This document shows, one piece after another, positions 1 through 4,693 of a stretch of 11,251 nucleotides of DNA. The DNA lies in assembly GCA_000436535.1 (NCBI GenBank), contig FR886247.1:1-11251 (forward strand), in the 5' to 3' direction. Source of the stretch: Eubacterium sp. CAG:252 (lineage in GTDB: Bacteria > Bacillota > Clostridia > Lachnospirales > Lachnospiraceae). How positions within the stretch are numbered: position 1 is the stretch's first letter; each line of letters opens with the position of its first letter. The notes below the pieces were generated by a model, which saw only the letters and a program-made list of their open reading frames with translations, was not told the origin of the DNA and did not search any database. Both the position numbers and the translations under genes were made by a program.

Positions 1-1527
1 ATCAAGGTTGTTGATTGTGTGCTCAAGTCTGTTCTGAACAGCACCCATCTGACCTCTTGCTGCAGATACCTTCTTAATAGCTGCATCAATAGCTGTTGTA
101 GCCTTCTGAGCAGAGTCCTGTGTACTTAAGTCTACATTCTTACCAGCAACGCCAAGTGCATCTGCGCTCATCTCATCAAGTGTAAAGTTCATTGTCTGGC
201 CTTCGTTAGCACCAATCTGAAGAGTAATACCCTTATTGCTTGTTGAAGAACCAGAAGTCTTATTAGTAAGACCTAACTTAGAAGCTGTTGTTCCAGTTGT
301 TCCTGTTGTTGAATCTGTATATTCTCCAAATGAGAATGTTATTTCTTCATCACCTGAGTATTCAACGCTTAATGAACCATCCTTGTTAGCCGTTACAGTA
401 AAATCCGTTGCAGTTAAATTAGTTCCCATTGCAGCATTATATTTTCCTACTGCTGTCTGAATATCTGTCTGTAACTGTGTTGCTGCTGACTTTAATGTGT
501 CACCTTCGTTTATTGCTGCTGTTGTTGTAGCTTTAACCTCTGTACCATTAATTGTCATAGTAAAGCTAGAACCATTTGCTATTGTGCTATTAACTTTCAT
601 TGTAGCATCAACAGTATTAGCCTTATTGGCATCTGATTGTCCTGATAATAAAACAGCTCCAAATGAGTCGGTATCTGCTGCTCCTTGTGTTACTGTTGTC
701 GCAGTTGTTCCTACAAAGCCAAATGAAGAATCTTCTCCATCATTATTGCTCTTTATATCTACTTTTCCTGCTGTTGCGTTAGCTTTAACAGTTACTGTCC
801 CCTTAACACCTGCTTCCTTAGCTGCATTGTTAAGTAATGTTTCTAAATCAGTAGCAAAAGACTTTGTCTGAGCATCTGTCATTGCAGATAAATCAACAGA
901 ATATTTAGAAAGAAAATCCTTCGCATCACCCTTTGACCAATCTACATTAAATGTGTTTCCATCAATCTCAAATGTATCTGTAATTGTTGAACCTGCTAAT
1001 CCTGACAAATCCGTTTTAATGCTATTAGATGTCATTGTTGTTGCACTAAATGTTGCAATACTAGCACCATCAAGCTTAGCACCTGTTGATGTAGCTGACT
1101 TGCTTCCAAGTGAGCCATCAAGTAACTTCATTGTATTGAACTCTGTTGTATCAGAGATTCTTGTAAGCTCGCTCTGAAGCTGCTCGATTTCGTTCTGTAC
1201 TGCTTCTCTATCGTCATCTGTCTCTGTTCCGTTAGCTGCTTGTACTGAAAGCTCTCTCATTCTCTGAAGGATTGAGTGTGATTCATTTAAAGCACCTTCT
1301 GCTGTCTGGATAAGTGAGATACCATCCTGAGCGTTAGTTGAAGCCTGATTAAGACCTCTGATCTGTCCTCTCATCTTCTCTGAGATTGAAAGTCCTGCTG
1401 CATCATCTGCTGCACGGTTGATTCTGTAACCTGAAGATAACTTCTCTGTTGACTTTGACTGAGCTGATGAAACACCGCTGAGCATTCTGTTAGCGTTCAT
1501 AGCTGACATATTGTGTTGTACTACCAT
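1..1527 (-). CDS. fliC: Flagellin, 3' end outside the window
   Basis: Structural subunit of the flagellar filament, exported and polymerised at the cell surface. The first 509 codons are visible. The N-terminal D0/D1 region (about residues 1-140) is typical: MVVQHNMSAMNANRML at the start, then SSGYRINRAADDAAGLSISE and the D1 helix QRMRELSVQAANGT near residues 88-101. Residues 141-440 are a Thr/Ser/Ala-rich variable D2/D3-like region. The C-terminal D1 helix returns (RGQMGAVQNRLEHTINNL) just before the window edge, so roughly 50 C-terminal residues are missing if it resembles other flagellins. ATG at 1527 is preceded by GGAGGT with a 7-nt spacer. It lies downstream of csrA on the same strand with a 291-bp gap. 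R89, L93 and E113 occupy the positions of the TLR5 contact residues known from Bacillus and Salmonella flagellins. Family assignment is very secure; which flagellin paralogue it is cannot be said. Confidence 0.97.
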   Translation of the reverse strand, partial: MVVQHNMSAMNANRMLSGVSSAQSKSTEKLSSGYRINRAADDAAGLSISEKMRGQIRGLNQASTNAQDGISLIQTAEGALNESHSILQRMRELSVQAANGTETDDDREAVQNEIEQLQSELTRISDTTEFNTMKLLDGSLGSKSATSTGAKLDGASIATFSATTMTSNSIKTDLSGLAGSTITDTFEIDGNTFNVDWSKGDAKDFLSKYSVDLSAMTDAQTKSFATDLETLLNNAAKEAGVKGTVTVKANATAGKVDIKSNNDGEDSSFGFVGTTATTVTQGAADTDSFGAVLLSGQSDANKANTVDATMKVNSTIANGSSFTMTINGTEVKATTTAAINEGDTLKSAATQLQTDIQTAVGKYNAAMGTNLTATDFTVTANKDGSLSVEYSGDEEITFSFGEYTDSTTGTTGTTASKLGLTNKTSGSSTSNKGITLQIGANEGQTMNFTLDEMSADALGVAGKNVDLSTQDSAQKATTAIDAAIKKVSAARGQMGAVQNRLEHTINNLD

Positions 1528-1534
1528 AGTATGT

Positions 1535-1544
1535 ACCTCCGTGT
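1535..1544 (-). promoter_or_regulatory. Flagellin Shine-Dalgarno overlapping a CsrA-type site
   Basis: Read on the minus strand this is ACACGGAGGT, 7 nt before the flagellin ATG. It is a strong ribosome binding site and also resembles the CsrA consensus (RUACARGGAUGU), with the GGA core inside the Shine-Dalgarno. In Bacillus subtilis, CsrA represses hag by binding such a site over the Shine-Dalgarno together with an upstream hairpin site; the same arrangement is seen here. CsrA binding itself is inferred. Confidence 0.6.
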
Positions 1545-1563
1545 AAATATAATATTTTTCTTA

Positions 1564-1577
1564 GGGAATCCGTTCCC
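1564..1577 (-). promoter_or_regulatory. Candidate CsrA-binding hairpin in the flagellin leader
   Basis: The minus strand reads GGGAACGGATTCCC: a perfect 5-bp stem (GGGAA/TTCCC) presenting the tetraloop CGGA. GGA exposed in a hairpin loop, preceded by A-N, is the high-affinity CsrA recognition element. It lies about 30 nt upstream of the GGA in the flagellin Shine-Dalgarno, a suitable arrangement for one CsrA dimer bridging two sites. The structure is visible; the protein contact is inferred from the csrA gene immediately upstream. Confidence 0.6.
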
Positions 1578-1680
1578 ATATAAGCCTTGTATATATTGTT
1601 TTGATATGTCATATCTGACTTATGAATTTAAAAATCAGAAATTTTTAAACTACTCATAATCACATATAAAATACATTTCT

Positions 1681-1743
1681 AATATGCCATCAACATATCT
1701 TTGATACGTTTCTGCAACAGCTCAAATATATCTATGGCATATT
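1681..1743 (-). repeat. Inverted repeat in the csrA-flagellin gap
   Basis: Perfect 10-bp inverted repeat, AATATGCCAT at 1681-1690 and ATGGCATATT at 1734-1743, separated by 43 nt. It falls within the long gap between csrA and flagellin and would form a stem in a csrA-flagellin transcript. No convincing promoter was found elsewhere in this gap: a weak TCAGATAT at 1611-1618 resembles a sigma-28 -10 but lacks a correctly spaced -35. The role of the repeat is unknown. Confidence 0.5.
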
Positions 1744-1799
1744 CCCAACATACATTAAATGTGTCGCACGACATATCCTCAACCTGCAAGGCTCTGTAT

Positions 1800-1833
1800 A
1801 ATAAGCAGAATTTCCATGCTAATTCTGCGTATT
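1800..1833 (-). promoter_or_regulatory. Stem-loop overlapping the csrA stop codon
   Basis: GCAGAATT (1805-1812) pairs with AATTCTGC (1821-1828) around an 8-nt loop. The stem extends to 12 of 13 pairs with the flanking AATA/TATT. On the transcript strand the loop contains ATGGA, another A-N-GGA motif of the CsrA type. It overlaps the csrA stop codon and is not followed by a clean T-run on the minus strand, so it is not a clear terminator. It could be an mRNA stabiliser, a processing point or a third CsrA site. Confidence 0.45.
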
Positions 1834-2112
1834 ATCTTTGTTTGACATCTTGTCTTCTTTAATCAGACGGCGTATCTTGTTAAGTGTGTCTGGCGAAAGA
1901 TTAGACTCTGCATAATAAGAAGATATGAAGCGCGATGCTGTTTTACCTTCCTTCTCTTTATTTCTTGCAAGAACTTTACTTCTCACTATGTTGAGTTCAC
2001 GCGGTGCATCTATAAGCAAATGTATATTGCCCTCCGAACCGCCTGAATACACAACTCTGATGTCCTTCCCGATGTCGATAAACTCGCCGGGCTTAATCGT
2101 AAGCTTTAACAT
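1819..2112 (-). CDS. csrA: Carbon storage regulator CsrA, with C-terminal extension
   Basis: RNA-binding translational regulator which in Firmicutes controls flagellin synthesis. Residues 1-50 show the CsrA fold signature: MLKLTIKPGE, FIDIGKDIRV and IDAPRELNIVR. L4 and R44, the two residues most critical for RNA binding in E. coli CsrA, are at identical positions; the usual R6 is isoleucine. At 97 aa it is longer than the usual 60-75 aa: residues 51-97 are a charged tail that includes a possible helix (SPDTLNKIRRLIKEDK). ATG at 2112 follows AAGGAGG with a 4-nt spacer, and the ACAAGGAGG there itself resembles a CsrA site, allowing autoregulation. It lies upstream of flagellin on the same strand. 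fliW, its usual upstream partner in Firmicutes, is absent from this window: the neighbour upstream is an invertible-looking segment beginning 25 bp before csrA. Confidence 0.93.
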   Translation of the reverse strand: MLKLTIKPGEFIDIGKDIRVVYSGGSEGNIHLLIDAPRELNIVRSKVLARNKEKEGKTASRFISSYYAESNLSPDTLNKIRRLIKEDKMSNKDNTQN

Positions 2113-2137
2113 ATAACCTCCTTGTTAACCTTTATCC

Positions 2138-2166
2138 GCAACAATTTATATTAAAATGTTGCATCC
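2138..2166 (-). repeat. Left inverted repeat (recombination site candidate)
   Basis: Read on the minus strand this 29-bp sequence (GGATGCAACATTTT... ending TTGTTGC) is identical to 3053-3081 on the plus strand. The site is itself an imperfect palindrome, GCAACA/TGTTGC around an AT-rich asymmetric centre, as expected for a tyrosine recombinase core with two protomer-binding arms. The centre differs in 5 of 25 positions when the copies are compared in direct orientation, so polarity favours inversion over excision. It starts 25 bp upstream of the csrA ATG. A weak sigma-A-like pair (TTCAAA, 17 bp, TATAAA at 2145-2173, minus strand) overlaps it and could give csrA basal transcription. Confidence 0.85.
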
Positions 2167-2191
2167 TTTTGAATTAAATGGAGGATTTGAT

Positions 2192-2770
2192 ATGGGAACA
2201 GCACAGCCAATAAGAAACGAAAAAGAATTAGAAGCATTTAGAAAGTATTATCTTGAACAGAAGCAGAACTACCGCAACTATGCACTGATATGCCTCGGTG
2301 TCAATTCGGCATTGAGAATAAGCGATATTCTTAAATTAAAGTGGAGTGATGTTTACGATGCTAAGAAAAGGTGTTTTAGAAAACACATAATAATTACAGA
2401 AAAAAAGACTGGAAAAGAAAACAGAATTGCCATCAATTCCAATACTAAGATGGGATTGCAAATATACTTAAACAGCCTGCATTACTTTGACGTTGACGAA
2501 TATATATTTGCCGGACAGAAGGAGCACTCACATCTATGCCGTTCACAGGCATTCAGAATAGTAAAGCAGGCAGCGCAGTCACTCAATATGGAGGATAGAA
2601 TAAGCTGCCACTCTATGCGCAAAACATTTGGATATTACGCGTGGAAATACGGCACACAGCCAGCAGTACTTATGGATATATACAACCACTCGTCATATGA
2701 GATTACTAAGAGATATCTGGGAATTAAACAGGACGATAAAGACTCAGTATTTTTAAGCATTAACCTGTAA
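2192..2770 (+). CDS. Small tyrosine recombinase, probable DNA invertase
   Basis: Site-specific recombinase of the phage integrase/XerCD superfamily, 192 aa, consisting essentially of the catalytic domain without the usual N-terminal core-binding domain; FimB/FimE are about 200 aa. The catalytic set is complete: R42 in SALRISDILKL, a lysine near residues 71-75 (EKKTGKENRI), H140 and R143 in CHSMRKTFGY, H166 in YNHSSYEI, and nucleophile Y175 in KRYLGI. ATG at 2192 is chosen because GGAGG lies 7 nt upstream; an in-frame ATG at 2156 falls inside the left repeat and has no ribosome binding site. It is the only gene between the two inverted repeats, so it probably acts on them. It is divergent from csrA and convergent with the downstream dehydrogenase. 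The catalytic family is certain; the invertase role is inferred from context. Confidence 0.9.
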   Translation: MGTAQPIRNEKELEAFRKYYLEQKQNYRNYALICLGVNSALRISDILKLKWSDVYDAKKRCFRKHIIITEKKTGKENRIAINSNTKMGLQIYLNSLHYFDVDEYIFAGQKEHSHLCRSQAFRIVKQAAQSLNMEDRISCHSMRKTFGYYAWKYGTQPAVLMDIYNHSSYEITKRYLGIKQDDKDSVFLSINL

Positions 2771-2940
2771 TTAACATAATCAGAATATAGCGATTTACAA
2801 ATGGTTATTTTACGCCTCATATCCTCTCAAACTGCATAAATACTGATAAAAATAATATTTTATCTAAGCAAAAATACATTTGACAGTATATATGCCAACA
2901 TAAATAAGGATATGAAAATTGTAATGTCACAACCAAATTG

Positions 2941-2966
2941 ATATTAATTGTCATTTCAATTAATAT
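2941..2966. repeat. Palindrome upstream of the sigma-28-like promoter
   Basis: ATATTAATTG (2941-2950) and CAATTAATAT (2957-2966) form a perfect 10-bp inverted repeat around TCATTT. It lies about 27 bp upstream of the sigma-28 -35 inside the invertible segment. Its size and symmetry suit a dimeric regulator or an accessory recombination protein, but no known operator was recognised and the base composition is very AT-rich. Confidence 0.45.
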
Positions 2967-2992
2967 TCTTTTAATTTTATTAATATTTATGG

Positions 2993-3019
2993 TTAAGTAT
3001 TATTATGATGTGACGATAT
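2993..3019 (+). promoter_or_regulatory. Sigma-28 (FliA/SigD) type flagellar promoter
   Basis: TTAAGTAT at 2993-3000, an 11-bp spacer, then GACGATAT at 3012-3019. This matches the sigma-28 layout (TAAAGTTT-N11-GCCGATAA in enterics; TAAA-N15-GCCGATAT in Bacillus) with correct spacing, 6/8 in the -35 and 7/8 in the Bacillus-type -10. Predicted start near 3026. As sequenced it fires toward the 3' end of the dehydrogenase and no plus-strand gene follows. After inversion it would sit about 80 nt upstream of the csrA ATG in the sense direction. Confidence 0.65.
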
Positions 3020-3051
3020 AGATTATGTAATTGAGTAGAACAGATATTCAA

Positions 3052-3091
3052 GGGATGCAACATTTTAATATAAATTGTTGCATCCCTTTTT
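3052..3091 (+). terminator. Terminator-like hairpin formed by the right repeat
   Basis: GGGATGCAACA...TGTTGCATCCC folds into a long stem followed directly by TTTTT (3087-3091). On the plus strand this looks like an intrinsic terminator, placed to stop transcripts from the rightward sigma-28 promoter and the recombinase before they run antisense into the dehydrogenase gene. The left copy lacks the outer arm and T-run, so a transcript crossing it toward csrA should not terminate. Termination is inferred. Confidence 0.5.
3053..3081 (+). repeat. Right inverted repeat (recombination site candidate)
   Basis: Exact 29-bp match, in opposite orientation, to the repeat at 2138-2166. Here the palindrome is more extended because outer flanks also pair: 3052-3086 forms 16-nt arms with one mismatch around ATA. 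The extra flanking bases (ATCCC and the T-run) lie outside the 29-bp identity and so would stay in place during inversion. Confidence 0.85.
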
Positions 3092-3128
3092 ATAATTATA
3101 CGAATTATGAAGAATTTTATTCTGTTTT

Positions 3129-4061
3129 TTAAGAATAAAGCGCATGATACAGCTTTAAGAACTTTTCATCTCTTTCTGCAATAGTCTTACTGTCTTTGCC
3201 ATCTGAATAATCATAGAAGCCCTTCCTGCTCTTGACTCCATATTCACCTGCATCATAATATTCTTTAAGAAGTTCTGGCGGTTCCTTGGAGTCGCACAGG
3301 TCTTCACAAAGATACTCACTTACATGATAAAATGTATCGATACCACCTAAGTCAACCACTTCAAGAGGTCCTAAGCATGCATAACGGAAACCTAGTCCAT
3401 ACTTCATGACATCATCAATTCCTTCACTTGATACAACGCCCTTATTTACAAGGTCAAGCGCCTCCCTGAGTACTGCAAGCTGAAGTCTGTTAGCTGCAAA
3501 ACCAAGAACATCTTTATTTACAATAACTGGTTTTTTATCAATTTTTAGAGCAAGTTGATATATAGTCTGTGCAACCTCATCTGTTGTGTTATCACCTTTA
3601 ATAATCTCGATAAGTGGAACAAGGTGAGGTGGATTGAACCAGTGCATACCTATAAACCTTTCCGGTTTCTTAACTGACTGCGCTAATCTGTTAATAGATA
3701 ATCCGGAGGTGTTGGTTGTAATAATTGCATCATCATTTATAATTTCTGATATAGTTTTATAGAATTCATCCTTAATCTCTACCTTTTCAGTGAGATTTTC
3801 AGCCACAAAGTCGCAGCTCTTAAAACAGTCGGTTGAAGTTGTGTATGTTATAGAGCTTAACAGCTTATCCGCGGCCTCCTTATCCATCTCACTGGACTTT
3901 ACGAGAGTTTCCACATTTTCTTTAATTCTGTCCTCCGCTTTCTTAAGGCTCTCTTCTCTATGGTTATACAGAGTTACATTATCAAAATACTTTGCATATA
4001 TCTGCGCCATGGACGAACCCATTATGCCTGCACCTGCAATTACAATATTATTAATTTCCAT
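3129..4061 (-). CDS. 3-hydroxyacyl-CoA dehydrogenase family protein
   Basis: NAD-dependent oxidoreductase expected to interconvert a 3-hydroxyacyl-CoA and its 3-oxoacyl-CoA, or a related L-3-hydroxyacid. 310 aa. The N-terminal Rossmann domain opens with the dinucleotide motif GAGIMG (10-15); NTSGLSI (117-123) is followed by the catalytic His140 in MHWFNPPHLVPLIEI with its partner Glu152. The C-terminal 3HCDH domain carries GFAANRLQLAVLREAL and ends with VKSRKGFYDYSDG. The HWFNPPHLVPL variant is commoner in the lambda-crystallin-like branch than in classical butyrate-pathway Hbd (about 280 aa), so the exact substrate is uncertain and no symbol is given. ATG at 4061 is preferred because AAGAGG lies 6 nt upstream; the longer in-frame start at 4127 would run through a structured leader. 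No crt, bcd or thl neighbours are present. Confidence 0.9.
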   Translation of the reverse strand: MEINNIVIAGAGIMGSSMAQIYAKYFDNVTLYNHREESLKKAEDRIKENVETLVKSSEMDKEAADKLLSSITYTTSTDCFKSCDFVAENLTEKVEIKDEFYKTISEIINDDAIITTNTSGLSINRLAQSVKKPERFIGMHWFNPPHLVPLIEIIKGDNTTDEVAQTIYQLALKIDKKPVIVNKDVLGFAANRLQLAVLREALDLVNKGVVSSEGIDDVMKYGLGFRYACLGPLEVVDLGGIDTFYHVSEYLCEDLCDSKEPPELLKEYYDAGEYGVKSRKGFYDYSDGKDSKTIAERDEKFLKLYHALYS

Positions 4062-4130
4062 AATAGACCTCTTTTCCGCACACGTTTTTTGCGCATAGTT
4101 GGATTGTGTTAAGTGTGCATAACACAATCC
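4062..4130 (-). promoter_or_regulatory. Pseudoknot leader of the dehydrogenase mRNA (copy A)
   Basis: On the transcript, GGATTGTGTT (4130-4121) pairs perfectly with AACACAATCC (4110-4101) around a 10-nt loop. The loop holds GCACAC (4118-4113), which is the exact complement of GTGTGC at 4083-4078 downstream, giving an H-type pseudoknot. A six-A run precedes the second strand. The pseudoknot ends 16 nt before the ATG and runs up to the AAGAGG Shine-Dalgarno. The same design, with changed stem bases and retained pairing, precedes transketolase. A translational switch is inferred; no known riboswitch class was recognised. Confidence 0.65.
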
Positions 4131-4151
4131 CGTTTATAATAATTTTATATC

Positions 4152-4185
4152 AAAGCGGAGCGACTCTTGTGCATCACTCCGCTTT
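4152..4185 (-). terminator. Hairpin, possible terminator, repeated at 4598
   Basis: AAAGCGGAG (4152-4160) pairs with CTCCGCTTT (4177-4185), extended inside by further pairs including G-U wobbles. It follows the broken zeta-like gene on the minus strand and is followed by TTTGATATAAAA, a weak T-tract. Its core (CGGAGCGAC...ATCACTCCG on the plus strand) recurs at 4598-4625. It may be the terminator of the pseudogene or a repeated extragenic palindrome. Confidence 0.5.
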
Positions 4186-4199
4186 ATTGCCAAAATATA

Positions 4200-4507
4200 T
4201 TAATCAATATATCTTTTATACCAATCAGGCACCTCATTTGTTATTGTGTATAATTCGCCTTTTTTATATATGGCAAAACGATTAAATGCTTCTGTATCTG
4301 GTATTCCATGTCCACCATGTTCCACTCTGTAAGCAATTCTTTATTTTGCTATTTCTACTGTTTCAACACCTATATAATGAACTTCAACTTCATAACCCCG
4401 TGATTTTGCTATATCTATATTTTTTAATATAGAATTTCCACATAAAGTTGTAATTTCTTTATGTCATTATATATAGCTGAGTATTTATTAACATCACACA
4501 CACTCAT
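4200..4507 (-). pseudogene. Zeta-toxin-like kinase remnant
   Basis: No intact reading frame, but the minus strand encodes zeta-toxin-like protein in pieces. From an ATG at 4507 one frame gives MSVCDVNKYSAIYNDIKK and then stops. A second frame gives LCGNSILKNIDIAKSRGYE, VEVHYIGVETVEIAK, then a TAA at 4341-4343 where the family usually has an acidic residue, then RIAYRVEHGGHGIPD and a tail ending YKRYID before TAA at 4200-4202. The strand, GYEVEVHYIGV, and R...RVEHGGHGIP are typical of the C-terminal half of zeta/PezT-type P-loop kinases, which phosphorylate UDP-GlcNAc. The Walker A half is missing. At least one frameshift and one nonsense change are needed to restore it, so it is a decayed toxin-antitoxin relic. 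Family call rests on remembered motifs. Confidence 0.65.
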
Positions 4508-4589
4508 CCCTCCCTATTTTATAGGTATAACAGATATTATATCTATCGTGAATATAATAATTCCCAGATAAATATTCTCATAAATATCC

Positions 4590-4625
4590 GTAAGAAAACG
4601 GAGCGACACCCGCGTATCACTCCGT
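4590..4625 (-). terminator. Rho-independent terminator of the alcohol dehydrogenase
   Basis: ACGGAG (4598-4603) pairs with CTCCGT (4620-4625). On the minus strand the inner bases GATAC/GTGTC continue the stem around GCGG, giving a long hairpin, then TTTTCTT. It lies about 70 nt after the alcohol dehydrogenase stop codon in the correct orientation. Confidence 0.75.
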
Positions 4626-4693
4626 CCTCAAGAGAAAAAACTTATAGAAAAATAGCAAATAACCTAACTCATAATATCTATATTAATTCACTA

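Larger units (their letters stand above)
2771..3052. other. Non-coding AT-rich part of the invertible segment
   Basis: No credible gene in this stretch between the recombinase stop and the right repeat. It holds a sigma-28-like promoter at 2993-3019, a perfect inverted repeat at 2941-2966, and a possible sigma-A promoter with a perfect TTGACA at 2880-2885 but only a weak AATAAG -10 at 2903-2908. All point rightward as sequenced, so this stretch probably serves as the movable promoter region of the switch. Confidence 0.6.
2138..3081. other. Predicted invertible DNA segment with recombinase and flagellar promoter
   Basis: Bounded by two exact 29-bp copies of the same sequence in inverted orientation (2138-2166 and 3053-3081). 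Inside are a tyrosine recombinase gene reading rightward and about 280 bp of AT-rich non-coding DNA with a sigma-28-like promoter, also reading rightward. Recombination between inverted sites would flip the 944-bp segment so that recombinase and promoter both face csrA-flagellin. Serine-recombinase Hin in Salmonella works with the same layout and a similar length, and FimB/FimE are tyrosine recombinases of similar size that flip a promoter. The repeats, gene and promoter motif are seen directly; inversion is inferred. Confidence 0.78.

Noticed and set aside
236..1177. Plus-strand open frames across the flagellin gene
   Set aside because: Hydrophobic antisense shadows of a Thr/Ser/Ala-rich flagellin, without ribosome binding sites.
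1611..1650. Sigma-28 promoter in the csrA-flagellin gap
   Set aside because: TCAGATAT is a partial -10, but no TAAA-like -35 lies at the required spacing.
2156..2191. Longer N-terminus for the recombinase starting at 2156
   Set aside because: That ATG lies inside the left inverted repeat with no ribosome binding site; GGAGG at 2180-2184 fits the ATG at 2192.
2138..3081. Insertion sequence or integrated element rather than an invertible segment
   Set aside because: No transposase; the bounding copies are inverted rather than direct, and each is a palindromic recombinase-type site. Excision would need direct orientation, in which the centres mismatch.
4062..4127. Longer N-terminus for the 3-hydroxyacyl-CoA dehydrogenase
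   Set aside because: It would place 22 unrelated residues before the Rossmann strand and run through the pseudoknot leader; the start at 4061 has a well-placed AAGAGG.
4104..4127. Rex operator before the 3-hydroxyacyl-CoA dehydrogenase
   Set aside because: TTGTGTT/AACACAA half-sites are present but the spacing is too wide for Rex; the RNA pseudoknot explains the repeat better.
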